From the NCBI RefSeq assembly GCF_030272615.1, contig NC_081405.1, positions 21,676,047-21,740,046 of the forward strand: 64,000 nt of DNA, given 5' to 3'. The DNA is from Cryptomeria japonica (lineage: Eukaryota > Streptophyta > Pinopsida > Cupressales > Cupressaceae). The first letter of the stretch is position 1; each line of letters begins with the position of its first letter. Under the pieces are notes generated by a model, which worked only from the letters and a program-made list of their open reading frames with translations, searched no databases and was not told the origin of the DNA. Positions 1 to 11,419 of the stretch are shown here, piece by piece. Both the position numbers and the translations under genes were made by a program.

Positions 1-538
1 ATATCTGAAAGTCATAATGGATTATGGCTCATGGTATCCTTATAAAAATGATTTTTCTTTGGAAGTGTTTACTAATACAGATTGGGCAGGCAACGTTGAT
101 GACTAGAAAAGCACTATTGGTGGAGCTTTTCTTCTTGGAGGTAGATTGGTTGCTTGGGCAAGTAAAAAGAAAACATGTGTATCATAGTCAACAACTGAAG
201 TAGAATATGTTGCAACATCTATGAATTGTACATAGGCAATCTAGATGAGACATGTGTTGGAAGGTTTTAAGCAAGATATGTCTGAACTGATGATTATTTA
301 TTGTGACAATACAAGTGCAATTAATATTTCAAAAAATTATGTATTACATGCAAGAACTAAAAACATAGAATTGAAATATCACTTTCTGAGGGAGAGAGTA
401 CAGAAAAAACAAGTCAGAATGGAGTATGTGACAAGCAAAGAGCAGCTAGCAGACATTTTCACAAAATCATTGCCAAAGACTACCTTTGAGTATCTCAGAG
501 GTAAATTAGGGGTCAAACCCCTATACAAGAAAAACTAG
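1..538 (+). pseudogene. Ty1/copia pol 3' end (RNase H), element X
   Basis: This is the C-terminal part of a copia polyprotein cut by the left window edge. The frame shows the RNase H block with the FTNTDWAGN motif near base 70, the STTEVEY region near 190, and the family's usual tail (YCDNTSAINISKN, then ADIFTKSLP and KLGVKPL) up to a natural stop at 536-538. Stops interrupt the frame near 104, 186, 233 and 242. Three of them sit where the family normally has Gln or Trp (VS-stop-STTE, CT-stop-AI-stop-MRH), which fits C-to-T or G-to-A transitions. Copia RNase H removes the RNA strand during reverse transcription. The copy is dead, and the rest of pol lies outside the window. Confidence 0.9.
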
Positions 539-948
539 GATGCAGGAGATGCATCAATCCAATATTCTTATTGAACACTTTTCACTATGGATTGCTGAAA
601 TGATGGCTACTCCACAGGGGAAGAAACGTAGATGAGATTTGCAGAGATGTTGAAGACAACAACAACAACAAAAAATTTGATGATCGGCGATGCATATGCA
701 CCTTTGGCATTGTTGTCAAAGGCAGAGAATAATAAATATGATTGGCGAGAAGAAATATATTAGCCTAAGGAGGAAAAGATGTGTAATAGAAAGGGGGAGA
801 ATAAATGAATTTTTAGTTCCAGGTGGAGAAGAGAAGAACTGACAAAAGAGTGAAGTGTAGTAGAGAAGTTCCAAAACTGAGCAACATGATTTTAGTTGAA
901 TATGTAGGTGTTTATGTTGGTTTTGCCATCAATGTCAAAGGGGGATAA
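539..948 (+). other. 3' untranslated region and polypurine tract of element X
   Basis: There is no credible ORF between the pol stop and the LTR. Purine-rich runs occur near 790-803 and at 938-948 (AAAGGGGGATA). The second directly abuts the LTR start TGTTGG and is therefore the likely plus-strand priming site for reverse transcription. The phrase 'gccatcaatgtcaaaggggga' before the LTR also occurs, with small changes, before the 3' LTRs of elements F and A. Confidence 0.7.
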
Positions 949-2453
949 TGTTGGCATGATTGGCATAACTGATGTAGATGAAGAATGATGACTGAACTGG
1001 TAAAGGACTATTTATGATTATATTGTGATGAAGAGATTGAGATTGCATGATTGGATAACTTTGATCAGTTATTTGTGTTGTCATTGATGGCAACTGGTGT
1101 TTACTATGTTGTATTTTGTCATATTAGTCTTTTTTGGTCTATCAAAAAGAGCTTACCAGTAAAGAAATAGGAAAGTGGGAATTAGGACCTTAACCGGTAA
1201 ACAAGGATATGTTTTGATTAGATCTGGCGATTGGTGATGATTGAAGTGTTGCGGTTTGGAATGTGAGTTTTTATTATTGTAATATGTATCTGACCGGAAA
1301 CACATCATGTTTTAGTTATCAAAAGTCATGTTTATGATTTCTATTGTATTTTTGCTAGGGTTTAAGAAGGGTTTAAGGACCGATAAAGAATTCTCTTAAC
1401 CGGTAATGATTTTTGGTTTGGCAGTGATCTACATCAAGTTCAAATGTTGGTGATGACGTGGCTGGAACTGTGTGAAGTGTTTGAATGATGTTTTGGTCAA
1501 GAGCAAATTTCTTGGGAATGTGCAAAGTGCTTAGCAAAATGAGCTAAGGGTTGGAAAGTGTATCAGATCGAGGTGCAGTGATCTTTCAATGATTGTAATT
1601 GATTGTAATAATCCATATGATGATCTATAATGAGTTGTAAAGATCTATGATGATCTATGTTGTAAGTCTTAGGGTTTTTAACTGCCTAAGTTGTAAAGGT
1701 TATTTAGGTCGATACAGTTGATGTTTGTTGTGTCTGCAGTTTTGAGAAGAGTGTGAAGCCAAACTAGAGTGTGAGAGATCTGCTAGAGTGTAGCAGATTT
1801 AGTGCAGAATTGGATCTGATCAAGCAAGCAGTTAAGTGCTATACCCAAATCATTCATTGTTGTTCCCTAATAGCTGCACCAATCAAAATCCCTTAACTGG
1901 GTAGGTCCTAATAGGCCTTACATTGTAAATCCCCTAACAAGGTAGCTCAACATCTGAGTTCTAAATCCTCTTGCGAGGTTGATCCTAATAGGTCAAAGCT
2001 CCTAATAGGGCTCATCATCTAAATCCCTTAATCAAGTGACTCCTAACATGGTTTGCACCTAACAGGGCATCTTTGTAAGCTCCTAACCAGGTTAGGCTCC
2101 TAACATGGCGCATTCCAAAAGAGTGCACAATTTTTGTGGGTACCAATTCCCACCGTGGTTTTTCCCTATTTGGTTTTCCATGTGAAAAACATGGTGTTCA
2201 TATGGTGAATGTTTTTTATGTGCTACCTTGTTTTATTTTTAGTTAATGCATGGTTAATGAACACTTAATGTGAAGACTTGATAAATCATATTAGCAGATG
2301 ATTATTAATATACCAGTATTGGTAAATGGTTTATTTGTTGGTTATTATTTGATTTGGTGAAATTTTTATAAGGTTGTGTTTCAGATTTGAATTTTTTGTT
2401 AATACTGATTCACCCCCCCCTCTCAATATTAATCAGATCCTGTAAGATTAACA
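949..2453 (+). repeat. 3' LTR of copia element X
   Basis: The LTR begins TGTTGG right after the polypurine tract and ends near ATTAACA at 2453, about 1.5 kb long. Close to its end is the C-tract motif TGATTCACCCCCCCCTCTCA (2407-2426), shared with the LTR ends of F, A and B. The partner LTR is outside the window, so neither the exact right boundary nor a TSD can be tested. GCTGC at 2454-2458 would be the expected TSD copy. Confidence 0.7.
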
Positions 2454-2893
2454 GCTGCTAGTCTCTTCTTACAAAAAAATGTTATCATGAATAGGATCAA
2501 TTTTAGGATAGGAGTTACCATTATTCATTAATTTTTCATCCCTAGAAGGAAGAGTCTTGAAGGAAGGTGTAATGTTAGTAGGACAGATTGGCATCGAATT
2601 ATCCTCTATCACTAAAGAATCTACATGGGAGAGGTACTCTCTACGAGAAGGATCAACATTACTCTTCAAGGATTCATTCTTGGTAGGGAGATCTTTGAAA
2701 GAGATATTAACAATCTCTTCTTGAAATAGGGTATCCTCATGAGTAGAGACAAGTTGGAGAGAGGGAAATGCTTCATCTTTAGAGGGGAAATTATTGAAAT
2801 GAATAGAAGGTGAGGTGTTATAAGGGAATTGCCAATCATATCACCCTCTTTTACCACAATTTCATCTTGTTTGACCAAAGTACTCTCATAGGG
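2454..2893 (-). mobile_element. gypsy-type remnant H, left fragment
   Basis: On the minus strand this stretch has two open segments (2878-2666 and 2669-2469) with acidic, serine-rich, low-complexity residues. A stretch of sequence (a yearly 'tcctcat-agtagagacaa...gagaggga-at' pattern near 2730-2770) recurs at about 10870-10905, on the far side of element G, so the two pieces look like parts of one internal region with its own internal repeats. The fragment runs directly up to the TSD of G at 2889-2893. No catalytic domain is visible. I infer the gag or leader region of an old minus-strand element. Confidence 0.45.
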
Positions 2894-4484
2894 TGGTGCA
2901 AGAGCACCCTTCCAAGCTCTTCCTCCTTCTTTGTTTTTTTGGTGTTATGCTTCTTTTGAAGCCATTGTATATGTAATAAGAGTCATGAGCTCATTTGTTC
3001 TTGACTAAGTCCTAGTTTTAGGTCCTTAGTGTTTTTGTTGTGATTTCTTGTGCAGGAGAGGTTGAGTGTGCCTTGGATGTGTGTTAGGCCTTATTGGCAT
3101 GTTTTTTTCCTTAGGTTGGCCCAATGTGGGTCTAGGAGCCAAGAAAAGCAACATTGGTAAAGTTGCTCAAAAGTTGCAAAAGTTGCATGACAACTTTTAA
3201 AAGTTGTCAAGCAACTTTTCCCACCATGAGGTCAAAATCTTTAGGTTAGCATGGAAAACCCTAGTATGGGAACACAAACTGAGGAGAGGGTAGTATAAGT
3301 ATTTGAAAACCCTAAATTAATGGGTTGGATATCAGACATTGTACAACCCAAGCAAAGTGACCTGACTGAGACTGCAATTTTGTTGCCAGTCAGCACAAAT
3401 GGAGTAAAGGAAGACTGTTAATGGATTAATTTACATGAAAAACTATGTGGAGTGTCTTCTATGGTGTAAATAATTTCATTTTGAGCAATTATATTAGGTT
3501 TTGGTTTGTAAGTGTGGTGTGCTTGTAAATATTTTGTAATTTGCATTCTCTCTATCCAGTTTTGGACTAGTTTGAATAAATGGGCTCATAACTCCATTCC
3601 CCATTGTGGAATCACCATGAAACCATGGGGAATGAGAGTAAAAACCCTGTACTATAGTTCAATGCAAGCAGGGCCCTTGAAAATGCAAGGAGGCCAAACA
3701 AAGACCCATTCCTAGGCGAGACTGGACAGTGCCCGACTAGGAAGGGTCAAGTTGCAGAGGTCTTGGAGAGCAAGGAAGGACAGAGAAGAAGGCACCCTTT
3801 GGAGGAGTTTTAGAGGGGTGAGTGAAACTTCATTGGTGTGAAGGAGGAGCCTCCACCAATTCAGACAAGGTGGATATAACACAAAACATACACTGTGACC
3901 CAGGTAGACCATAAAAACCCTCCTAAAAACCCTTAAAAACCTTAAAATCCACTAAGGGCAGTGTACGGACACTTGGAGGCCTAAAACCTAGAAAATCCTT
4001 GAGTCCTTTCCAAATGAATAGCAGGTCTTTTAGGAAGTTTCACAAGAAAGTGCATCATTTGTGAGAGGGGGCCCTAAAGGACCGGATAGGAGGCCTAATT
4101 GGTCAAAATCCTTGTAGCCCTATTTTGTAGGCAAAAACACTAAACAGTGAAATCGGTAAGGGGTTGAGAGCTTGAAACTTGTTGGGGGCACATGGATGGA
4201 TGTAAAACATGGTTTAAGACCTGTCCTAACCTTGATAGGACCTAGGAAGCAGTAGGACAAGCCAAGCCCTTATTAGCCATAGTAAGCGGTTTTGAGTCTC
4301 ATGAGTAGGTGAGACCTTAGGAGTGGCATTGCAACTCATTGGTGGGTGGATTGGGCAAGGTCAAGGGATTCCTCAAGAAAGGGAAGTCCTAGAGACCCTA
4401 GGGTGTGAAGAGAACACCAGGTGATCCAAGGGAAGGATCCAAGAGCATAGACTAGGCTAGTCTATCCCAAACCCCATCCCATCA
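2894..4484 (+). repeat. 5' LTR of gypsy element G
   Basis: It runs 1,591 bp from TGGTG to CCCATCCCATCA, with its partner at 9180-10769. A TATA-like TATAAGT lies at 3294-3300, about 400 bases in. The short inverted pair GTTGCATGACAACTTTTAAAAG / AAGTTGTC near 3180-3210 can form a hairpin and is kept in both LTRs. Confidence 0.93.
3294..3300 (+). promoter_or_regulatory. TATA-like box in 5' LTR of G
   Basis: TATAAGT is followed by sequence leading to the PBS and gag. The same string is kept in the 3' LTR near 9579. It is assigned by position and sequence only; no transcription start is known. Confidence 0.35.
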
Positions 4485-4487
4485 GAT

Positions 4488-4499
4488 TGGTATCAGAGC
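4488..4499 (+). promoter_or_regulatory. Primer-binding site (initiator tRNA-Met), element G
   Basis: TGGTATCAGAGC starts three bases after the LTR. It matches the 3' end of plant initiator tRNA-Met, the usual primer for plant copia and many chromovirus elements. Confidence 0.9.
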
Positions 4500-4563
4500 A
4501 AGTTACAGATTTGTTGGACTGTGTATGTCTCTATATACTGGTGAATTAGTAGGGGAAAGCACA

Positions 4564-7500
4564 ATGGTCACTAATGAAGAGCTATCTAGGGAGGTAGAAG
4601 AGTAGAAGGAGAAGAATAGACTCATTGAAGAAGCTATGAGTAAGATAAGGGATAAACTACAGGAAGTGGTGGATCAGAGAACACAAGGACCTTGGGGTGA
4701 AGACACCAAAGATAAAGGAAAGAAAACCATTAACATAGATGACATTATACCTGAACCAGATCCCTTGTTCAATGAAGAACCTTTTGTAAAAGCTATCAAG
4801 GCTTTGAACACCAAAGATTTTAAAGGATTGCCACATTTTAGTGGAAGGATGGACATTGATATCATCATGGAATGGATTGAGGGCATGGAAAACCACTTTG
4901 AGTGTGAGGGAGTGACAGAGGCTCAAAAGGTTAAGGTTGCCAAATCAAGATTAAGGGGAGAAACTTTGACATGGTGGAAGTACCTGCAAGAAGAGAGAGT
5001 TAGCATGGGGAAGCTACCTATTGCCAATTGGAAGGCCATGGTGAGTAATATCAAAGAGAACTACTTACCAGAGGATTATGAAGTCCAACTTCATAAGAAG
5101 AGACAGGTTTTGAAGTAAAAAGACCTTGATGTGACCTCCTACACCAAATATTTTCAAAAGCTATGTCTTAGTTTCAAGATCCAAGAAGATGAATCTATTA
5201 AGGTGGCTAGGTATCTAAGCGGCCTAAAGTGGAACATTCAAGAGGAGATAAGCCTATGGACTCCTACTACTGTTCAAAAATGTCATCAAATTGCTATCAA
5301 GGTGGAAGAGAGGAACAAAAGGAAAGGAGACTCTAATAACAAGGGTAGAGGTAGAGGTAGAGAACAAATGAACCACTAGGGTGGTTACCAAAGCAAGGCA
5401 AATGAGCAGAGGAACCAAGGATAAGCCAAGTTGACTGAAAATGGTAGTGAAACCAATCTCAAAGGGGGCCATTCTAGAGGAAGGGGTGCACAAGGTGGTC
5501 CAAGTAGGGGTAGAGGTAATGGTAGAGGTAACTCCTACTTTGCAACTATGAAATGTTACAATTGTGGTCAATTGGGACACCTAGCATATAGATGCCCTGA
5601 TAAGCCTACGTCATCAAACAGTGGAAAGAGAGTTGCTTATGCACATGAAGACTCTTCAAGTAGTAAGACACCTGAGGTGGACCATATTAAATCATAAATT
5701 GGTGAGAATCTGATGTTCAATAGGATTTTGATCAGACAACTGGTCAAGAAGGAACCCAAACATAGGAGAGCATTGTTTAGGGTGAGATGCAAGATCCTTG
5801 GTAAAGTTTGCAAGGTGATAGTTGATTCAGGGTCAATTGATAACATAATATCAGAGGAGGCAACCAAGAGGTTGAAACTCACAAGGATACCCCACACTAA
5901 CCCATACAAGGTGACATGGTTGAATCATGAGCAGAGTGTTCTAGTCAATAAATAGACTTGGGTAGAGTTTTCTATTGGAGGATATAAGGATAAGATCCTT
6001 TGTGATGTGTTACCTATGGATGCTTGTCACCTATTACTAGGTAGACCCTAGCAATTTGATAGGAAGGTGATCTATGATGGAGAGGAGAACTCCATTTCCT
6101 TTAAGAAGGATAGCAAGACCTTTAAGATTCAGTCTTTGACAGAGAATGAAGAGGGAACTTCAAGAACACCTAGTGTCTTATTGGCTACTGGTAAAGAGTT
6201 CTTAAAATTGCTACATGAGGAGGAGATAGTGAAGTGTGCCATCTTTGTGAAACCAAAGGAGGAAGAAGACAAGTTGCAGGCAGAAGTACCCAAGGAGGTG
6301 AAGCAAATGTTGCAAGAGTATAAGGACATAGTGAGTGATGGATCACCTGCAACACTCCCACCAAGAAGGTCTATAAGCCATCAAATAGACTTTGTTCCCA
6401 GTGCATCCCTACCTAATAAAGGTTCATATAAACTCACACCTGACCAAAACAAGGAGGTAGCAAGGCAAGTGCAGGAGTTATTGGAACAAGGACTGATTAA
6501 GAAGAGCATCAGCCCATGTGCAGTCCTGGTAGTGCTAGCATCAAAAAAAGGAGGTAAGTAGAGACTTTGCACTGACTCAAGGGAAATCAATAGGATCACC
6601 ATAAGGTATAGGTTTCCTATTCCTAGAATAGAGGATTTGATGGACTGTTTAGGAGGTGCTATGTATTTTACCAAATTGGACCTTAAAAGTGGCTATCACC
6701 AGATTAGAATCAAGGGAGATGAGTGGAAGATTGCTTTCAAGACCACATAAGGATTGTATGAATGGCTTGTGATGCCATTTGGACTCACCAATGCCCCAAG
6801 CATCTTCATGAGGTTGATGAATGAAGTGTTAAAAGATTTCATAGGCAGGTTTGTTATGGTGTACCTAGATGACATTCTCATCTATAGCAAAACCAAAGAG
6901 GAGCACCTTGAGCATTTGAGGTTATTCTTAGAGAGGTTGCATGAGGAGAAGTTATCCATCAACCTAGAGAAGTGTGACTTCTTGAAGCAAGAGCTGGTCT
7001 ACTTAGGATTTGTGGTGTCTAAAGGAACCTTGAAGATGGATCCAAGTAAAGTGGAGGCAATCTTGAATTGGCCTACACCTAGAACATGGACTGAAGTTAG
7101 GAGTTTTCATGGGTTGGCCCAATTCTATAGGAAGTTTGTGAGGAAATTCAGTGGCATATCTGCACCAGTCCTTGATACCATAAAAGGAGGCCTTAAAACT
7201 AAGTTTAAATGGACTGAGCAGGCTGACAAAATATTTCAATTGTTAAAGCAAGAAGTAGACACAACACCTATTCTTCTCCTACCCACTTTTGATAAGCTAT
7301 TCACATTGGAGTGTCATGTAAGTGGAATTGTAGTAGGGGGTGTTTTGAGTTAAGAGGGAAGACCTATGGCATTTTTCAGTGAAAAGCTCAATGAAGAAAA
7401 GAAGAAGTACTCAACCTATGACCTAGAGTTGTATGCATGAGTGTAGTCTCTAAAGAAATGGAGGCATTACCTACTTCCAAAGGAATTTGTGGTGTTCACA

Positions 7501-9159
7501 AACAACCAGGCATTGAGTTACATTAACACTCAAGAGAAGCTTAGCAATAGGCATTTGAAATGGATGGAATATCTCCAATCCTGCACCTTTACCATCAAGC
7601 ATAAGAAGGGGCAACTCAACAAGGTGGTAGATGCTTTAAGCACGAAGTTGTTGACAATTCAAGAACTACAATTGCAGAGCATGGGAATAGAAGGTTTCAA
7701 GGACCTCTATGAAGGAGATGAAGACTTCTCATCAGCTTACAAGGTTTACAAGGAGATTGAGAACCATTTCCATGGTGAGTATGCAAATTATACTCTCCAA
7801 AATGGTCTCTTGTTCAGAGGTAATCAGTTGTGTGTGCCAAGAGGATCCATGAGGGAAAACCTCATCCAAGAGAAACACAATGGTAGTTTAAGTGGACACT
7901 TTGGAGTCAACAAAACCTTGGATTTAGTACAAAGGTACTACTATTGGCCAAAGTTGCCAAGAGATGTGAAGAGGTATGTGGAGCAATGTGGTGTGTGTCA
8001 AAGAGCAAAGGGAGGATAAAGCAATGCTAGTCTCTATCAACCATTGCCAGTCCCAAATAGGCCTTGGGAATGCATAAGCATGGACTTTGTAGTAGGACTT
8101 CCCAAGACAAAGACAGGTATGGACAACATCTATGTGGTAGTAGATAGATTTTCCAAGATGAGCCATTTCATTCCATGTAGGACTACACATGATGCTAGCT
8201 ATGTTGCACATCTCTTCTTTAAGGAGATTGTTAGAGTTCATGGACTCCCTTTAAGCATTATTTCAGATAGGGACAACAAGTTCATGGGCCATTTTTGGCA
8301 AACATTATGGAGGAGACTAGGAACTAACTTGTCATTTAGCTCAACTTACCATCCACAAACTGATGGTCAAACTGAAGTCATCAATAGGGTGTTAGGCAAT
8401 TTGTTGATGTGTTTAACCAAGGAGTATGGACAGACATGGGACCTAATCATTCCTCAAGAAGAGTATGCATATAATGATAGTGTGAATAGGACCACTGGTA
8501 GAAGTCCTTTTGAGGTTGTGTATGGCAGACATCCAAGGGGAGTATGTGAGTTGAGAGACCTTGGTACTTTGGAGATGAAGAGTGGGCAAGCAAAGGACTT
8601 CACTCAAACCATCAAGGAAGTCCAAGAGAAAGTTAAGAAAGCCATCCTTGAATCCACTCAAAAACTGAAGGCCAAAATGGATGAGAAAAGGAGAGAGGTT
8701 CACTTCAAGGTGGGTGACTTTGTGATGGTCCATTTGAGCAAAGCTAGGATGCAAAGTGGTAAGCCTACCAAACTGCAAATGAAGAGGGTAGGACCTTGTA
8801 TAATTCTGGAAAAATATGGTGAGAATTCCTATAAGGTTGAACTTCCTTCAAACTTAGCCATTTCACCAGTCTTCGATGTTGCCGACCTGATCATGTACAG
8901 GGGTGAGATAGAAGGGCAGACTGAGAACCAAGCCAAGGTACTACAAGACTTGGATGTGAATGCCTTACCTCTAGTGAAGTAGCCTATAGAAGAGGAGATT
9001 TTGGAGTCAAGGGTGAAGAAGTATACTAGACACCAGGTCTACATGGAGCACTTGGTGAAATGGGCAAGCCAACCTGTATCTAAAGCCACTTGGGTGGAGG
9101 AGAGAAAGTTCAAGACACTTGGCATAGACCCGACTCTCATCTCTTCTTATATTTCTTAG
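4564..9159 (+). pseudogene. Gag-pol polyprotein of chromovirus G
   Basis: One frame runs from ATG 4564 to the stop at 9157-9159, about 1,531 codons. Gag occupies the first 380 codons, with a CCHC knuckle (CYNCGQLGHLAYRC) at 5554-5595. The protease motif DSGS is at 5824-5835. Reverse transcriptase shows MPFGLTNAP and YLDD at 6862-6873. RNase H follows, but its first catalytic Asp is His (codon 7315). Integrase has the H-H-C-C zinc region near 7880-8000 and catalytic Asp 8083, Asp 8266 and Glu 8374; the last two are 35 residues apart, as expected. A chromodomain ends the protein. Premature stops are at 4603, 5116, 5377, 5422, 5695, 5953, 6049, 6559, 6748, 7351, 7438, 7444, 8017 and 8980. No frameshift was found. 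Such proteins copy and integrate the element; this copy cannot make them. Confidence 0.93.
8983..9159 (+). other. Chromodomain tail of G polyprotein
   Basis: After the stop at 8980-8982 the frame continues with ILESRVKKYTRHQ, then HLVKWASQP and ATWVEERKF. That pattern is the chromodomain, including the LVKW core and the ATWE-like strand. In chromoviruses this domain follows integrase and is thought to direct insertion to marked chromatin. The tail stays in frame although a TAG separates it from integrase. Confidence 0.8.
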
Positions 9160-9167
9160 TTGTGTGT

Positions 9168-9179
9168 AGAGGGGGAGTA
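9168..9179 (+). promoter_or_regulatory. Polypurine tract of element G
   Basis: AGAGGGGGAGTA lies immediately before the 3' LTR start at 9180, the expected place for plus-strand DNA priming. Confidence 0.8.
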
Positions 9180-10769
9180 TGGTGTAGGAGAACCCTTCCA
9201 ATCTCTTCCTCCTCCTTTTTTTGGTTGGTGTTATGCTTCTTTTGAAGCCATTGTATATGTAATAAGAGCCATGAGCTCATTTGTTCTTGACTAGGTCCTA
9301 GTTTTAGGTCCTTAGTGTTTTTGTTGTGATTTCTTGTGCAAGAGAGGTTGTGTGTGCCTTGGATGTGTGTCAGGCCTTATTGGCATGTTTCTATCCTTAG
9401 GTTGGCCCAATGTGGGTCTAGGAGCCAAGAAAAGCAACATTGAGAAAGTTGCTCAAAAGTTGCAAAAGTTGCATGACAACTTTTAAAAGTTGTCAACCAA
9501 CTTTTCCCACCATGAGGTCAAAATATTTAGGTTAGCATGGAAAACCCTAGTATGGGAACATAGACCAAGGAGATGGTAGTATAAGTATTTGAAAACCCTA
9601 AATTAATGGGTTGGATATCAGACATTGTACGGCCCAAGCAAAGTGACCTGACTGAGACTGCAATTTTGTTGCCAGTCAACACAAATGGAGTAAAGGAAGA
9701 CTGTTAATGGATTGATTTACATGCAAAACTATGTGGAGTGTCTTCTATGGTATAAATAATTTCATTTTGAGCAATTATATTAGGTTTTGGTTTGTAAGTG
9801 TGGTGTGCTTGTAAATATTTTGTAATTTGCATTCTCTCTGTCTAGTTTTGGACTAGTTTGAATAAATGGGCTCATAAATCCATTCCCCATTGTGGAATCA
9901 TCATGAAACCATGGGGAATGAGAGTAAAAACATTTTACTATAGTTCAATGCAAGTAGGGCCCTTGAAAATGCAAGGAGGCCAAACAAAGACCCATTCCTA
10001 GGCGAGACTGGACAGTGCCCGACTAGGAAGGGTCAAGTTGCAGAGGTCTTGGAGAGAAAGGAAGGATAGAGAAGAAGGAACCCTTTGGAGGAGTTGTAGA
10101 GGGGTGAGTGAAGCTTCATTAGTGTGAAGGAGGAACCTCCACCAATCCAGATAAGGTGGCTAAAACACAAAACATACACTGTGACCCAGGCAGACCATAA
10201 AAACCCTCCTAAAAACCCTTGAAAACCTTAAAATCCACTTAGGGCAGTGTACGGACACTTGGAGGCCTAAAAATTGGAAAATCCTTGAGTCCTTGCCAAA
10301 TGAATAGCAGGTCTTTTAGGAAGTTTCACAAGCAAGTGCATCATTTTTGAGAGGGATGCCTAAAGGACCGGATAGGAGGCCTAATTGGTCAAAATCCTTG
10401 TAGCCCTATTTTGTAGGCAAAAACACTAAACAGTGAAATCGGTAAGGGGTTGAGAGCTTGAAACTTCTTAGTTCACATGGATGGATGTAAAACATGGTTT
10501 AATACCTATCCTAACCTTTCTAGGACCTAGGAAGCAGTAGGACAAGCCAAGCCCTTATTAGCCATAGTAACGGGTTTTGAGTCTCATGAGTAGGTGAGAC
10601 CTTAGGAGCAGCATTGCAACTCATTGGTGGGTGGATTGGGCAAGGTCAGGAGATTCCTCAAGAAAGGGAAGTCCAAGAAACCATAGGGTGTGAAGAGAAC
10701 ACCAGGTGATCCAAGGGAAGGATCCAAGAGCATAGACTAGGCTAGTCTATCCCAAACCCCATCCCATCA
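9180..10769 (+). repeat. 3' LTR of gypsy element G
   Basis: It is 1,590 bp and collinear with the 5' LTR at 2894-4484. It ends CCCATCCCATCA and is followed at once by the TAGGG duplication. Confidence 0.93.
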
Positions 10770-11419
10770 TAGGGGAAGGACAAATTAAGAGAATAATCAA
10801 CACCACCATCTTATGGTTCATCCCAAGTAGGAAGATAATTGAGAGATGTATTAGAAATTTCTCCTTGCATTATGGTGTCCTCATCCGTAGAGACAATTTT
10901 GGGAGAGGGAATAGCATTATCTATTAATGCTTCATGTTTAAAAGGGAGAGCATTAATACATATTTTATTGAAATAATCCTATTGCCCCAAAATGTCCTTA
11001 GTAGGATCTTTAAGAGAGGAGTGGAGAGTCATAAGAAGGTCTAAGAAGCTATCATGATACAAATACAAGTCGACTGAAGGTTGACGTAGGTAGAATGGGG
11101 TTTAAGGCAGTGGCCCAAATTATTTTTTTTGGCATGAAAATATTTCAAAATGTCCTCTTTTTTTTACAAAATGTAATGAAAGAAATAATGCAAGCAAAGC
11201 AAGTAAACTAAATGTCTAAGCAATGAAGTAGTTATGTGATTAACTAAGTGCAAATATAAAAGTGCATGAGCTATAGATATGTTTAAGAAATGAACACATA
11301 ATGCATATAACAATTTTTTTGATATTATTTTTTTTGATAGAAAAGAAACATGCAATAACAAGATCTAATCAGAAAATGCATATCTAAGAAGGTTGGGTTT
11401 CATGTCGGGTTCACCAAAA
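10770..11419 (-). mobile_element. gypsy-type remnant H, right fragment with primer-binding site
   Basis: It continues H beyond the G insertion. Read on the minus strand, it starts beside an LTR-like end at 11420. At 11403-11416 the plus strand reads TGTCGGGTTCACCA, which has the form of a tRNA 3' end including CCA. The same feature occurs in D (53934-53947) and E (26120-26133). The remainder is AT-rich and low-complexity with no recognisable enzyme domain. Confidence 0.55.

Larger units (their letters stand above)
2894..10769 (+). mobile_element. Complete Ty3/gypsy chromovirus G with perfect 5-bp TSD
   Basis: The 7,876-bp element has LTRs at 2894-4484 and 9180-10769, a primer-binding site at 4488-4499, one gag-pol frame at 4564-9159 and a polypurine tract at 9168-9179. 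The TSD TAGGG is perfect (2889-2893 and 10770-10774). Domain order is gag, zinc knuckle, protease, reverse transcriptase, RNase H, integrase, chromodomain, so this is a Ty3/gypsy chromovirus. It inserted into older element H. The LTRs differ at roughly 5% of positions in the first 240 bases by eye, so it is not recent. All visible coding damage is base substitution. Confidence 0.95.
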
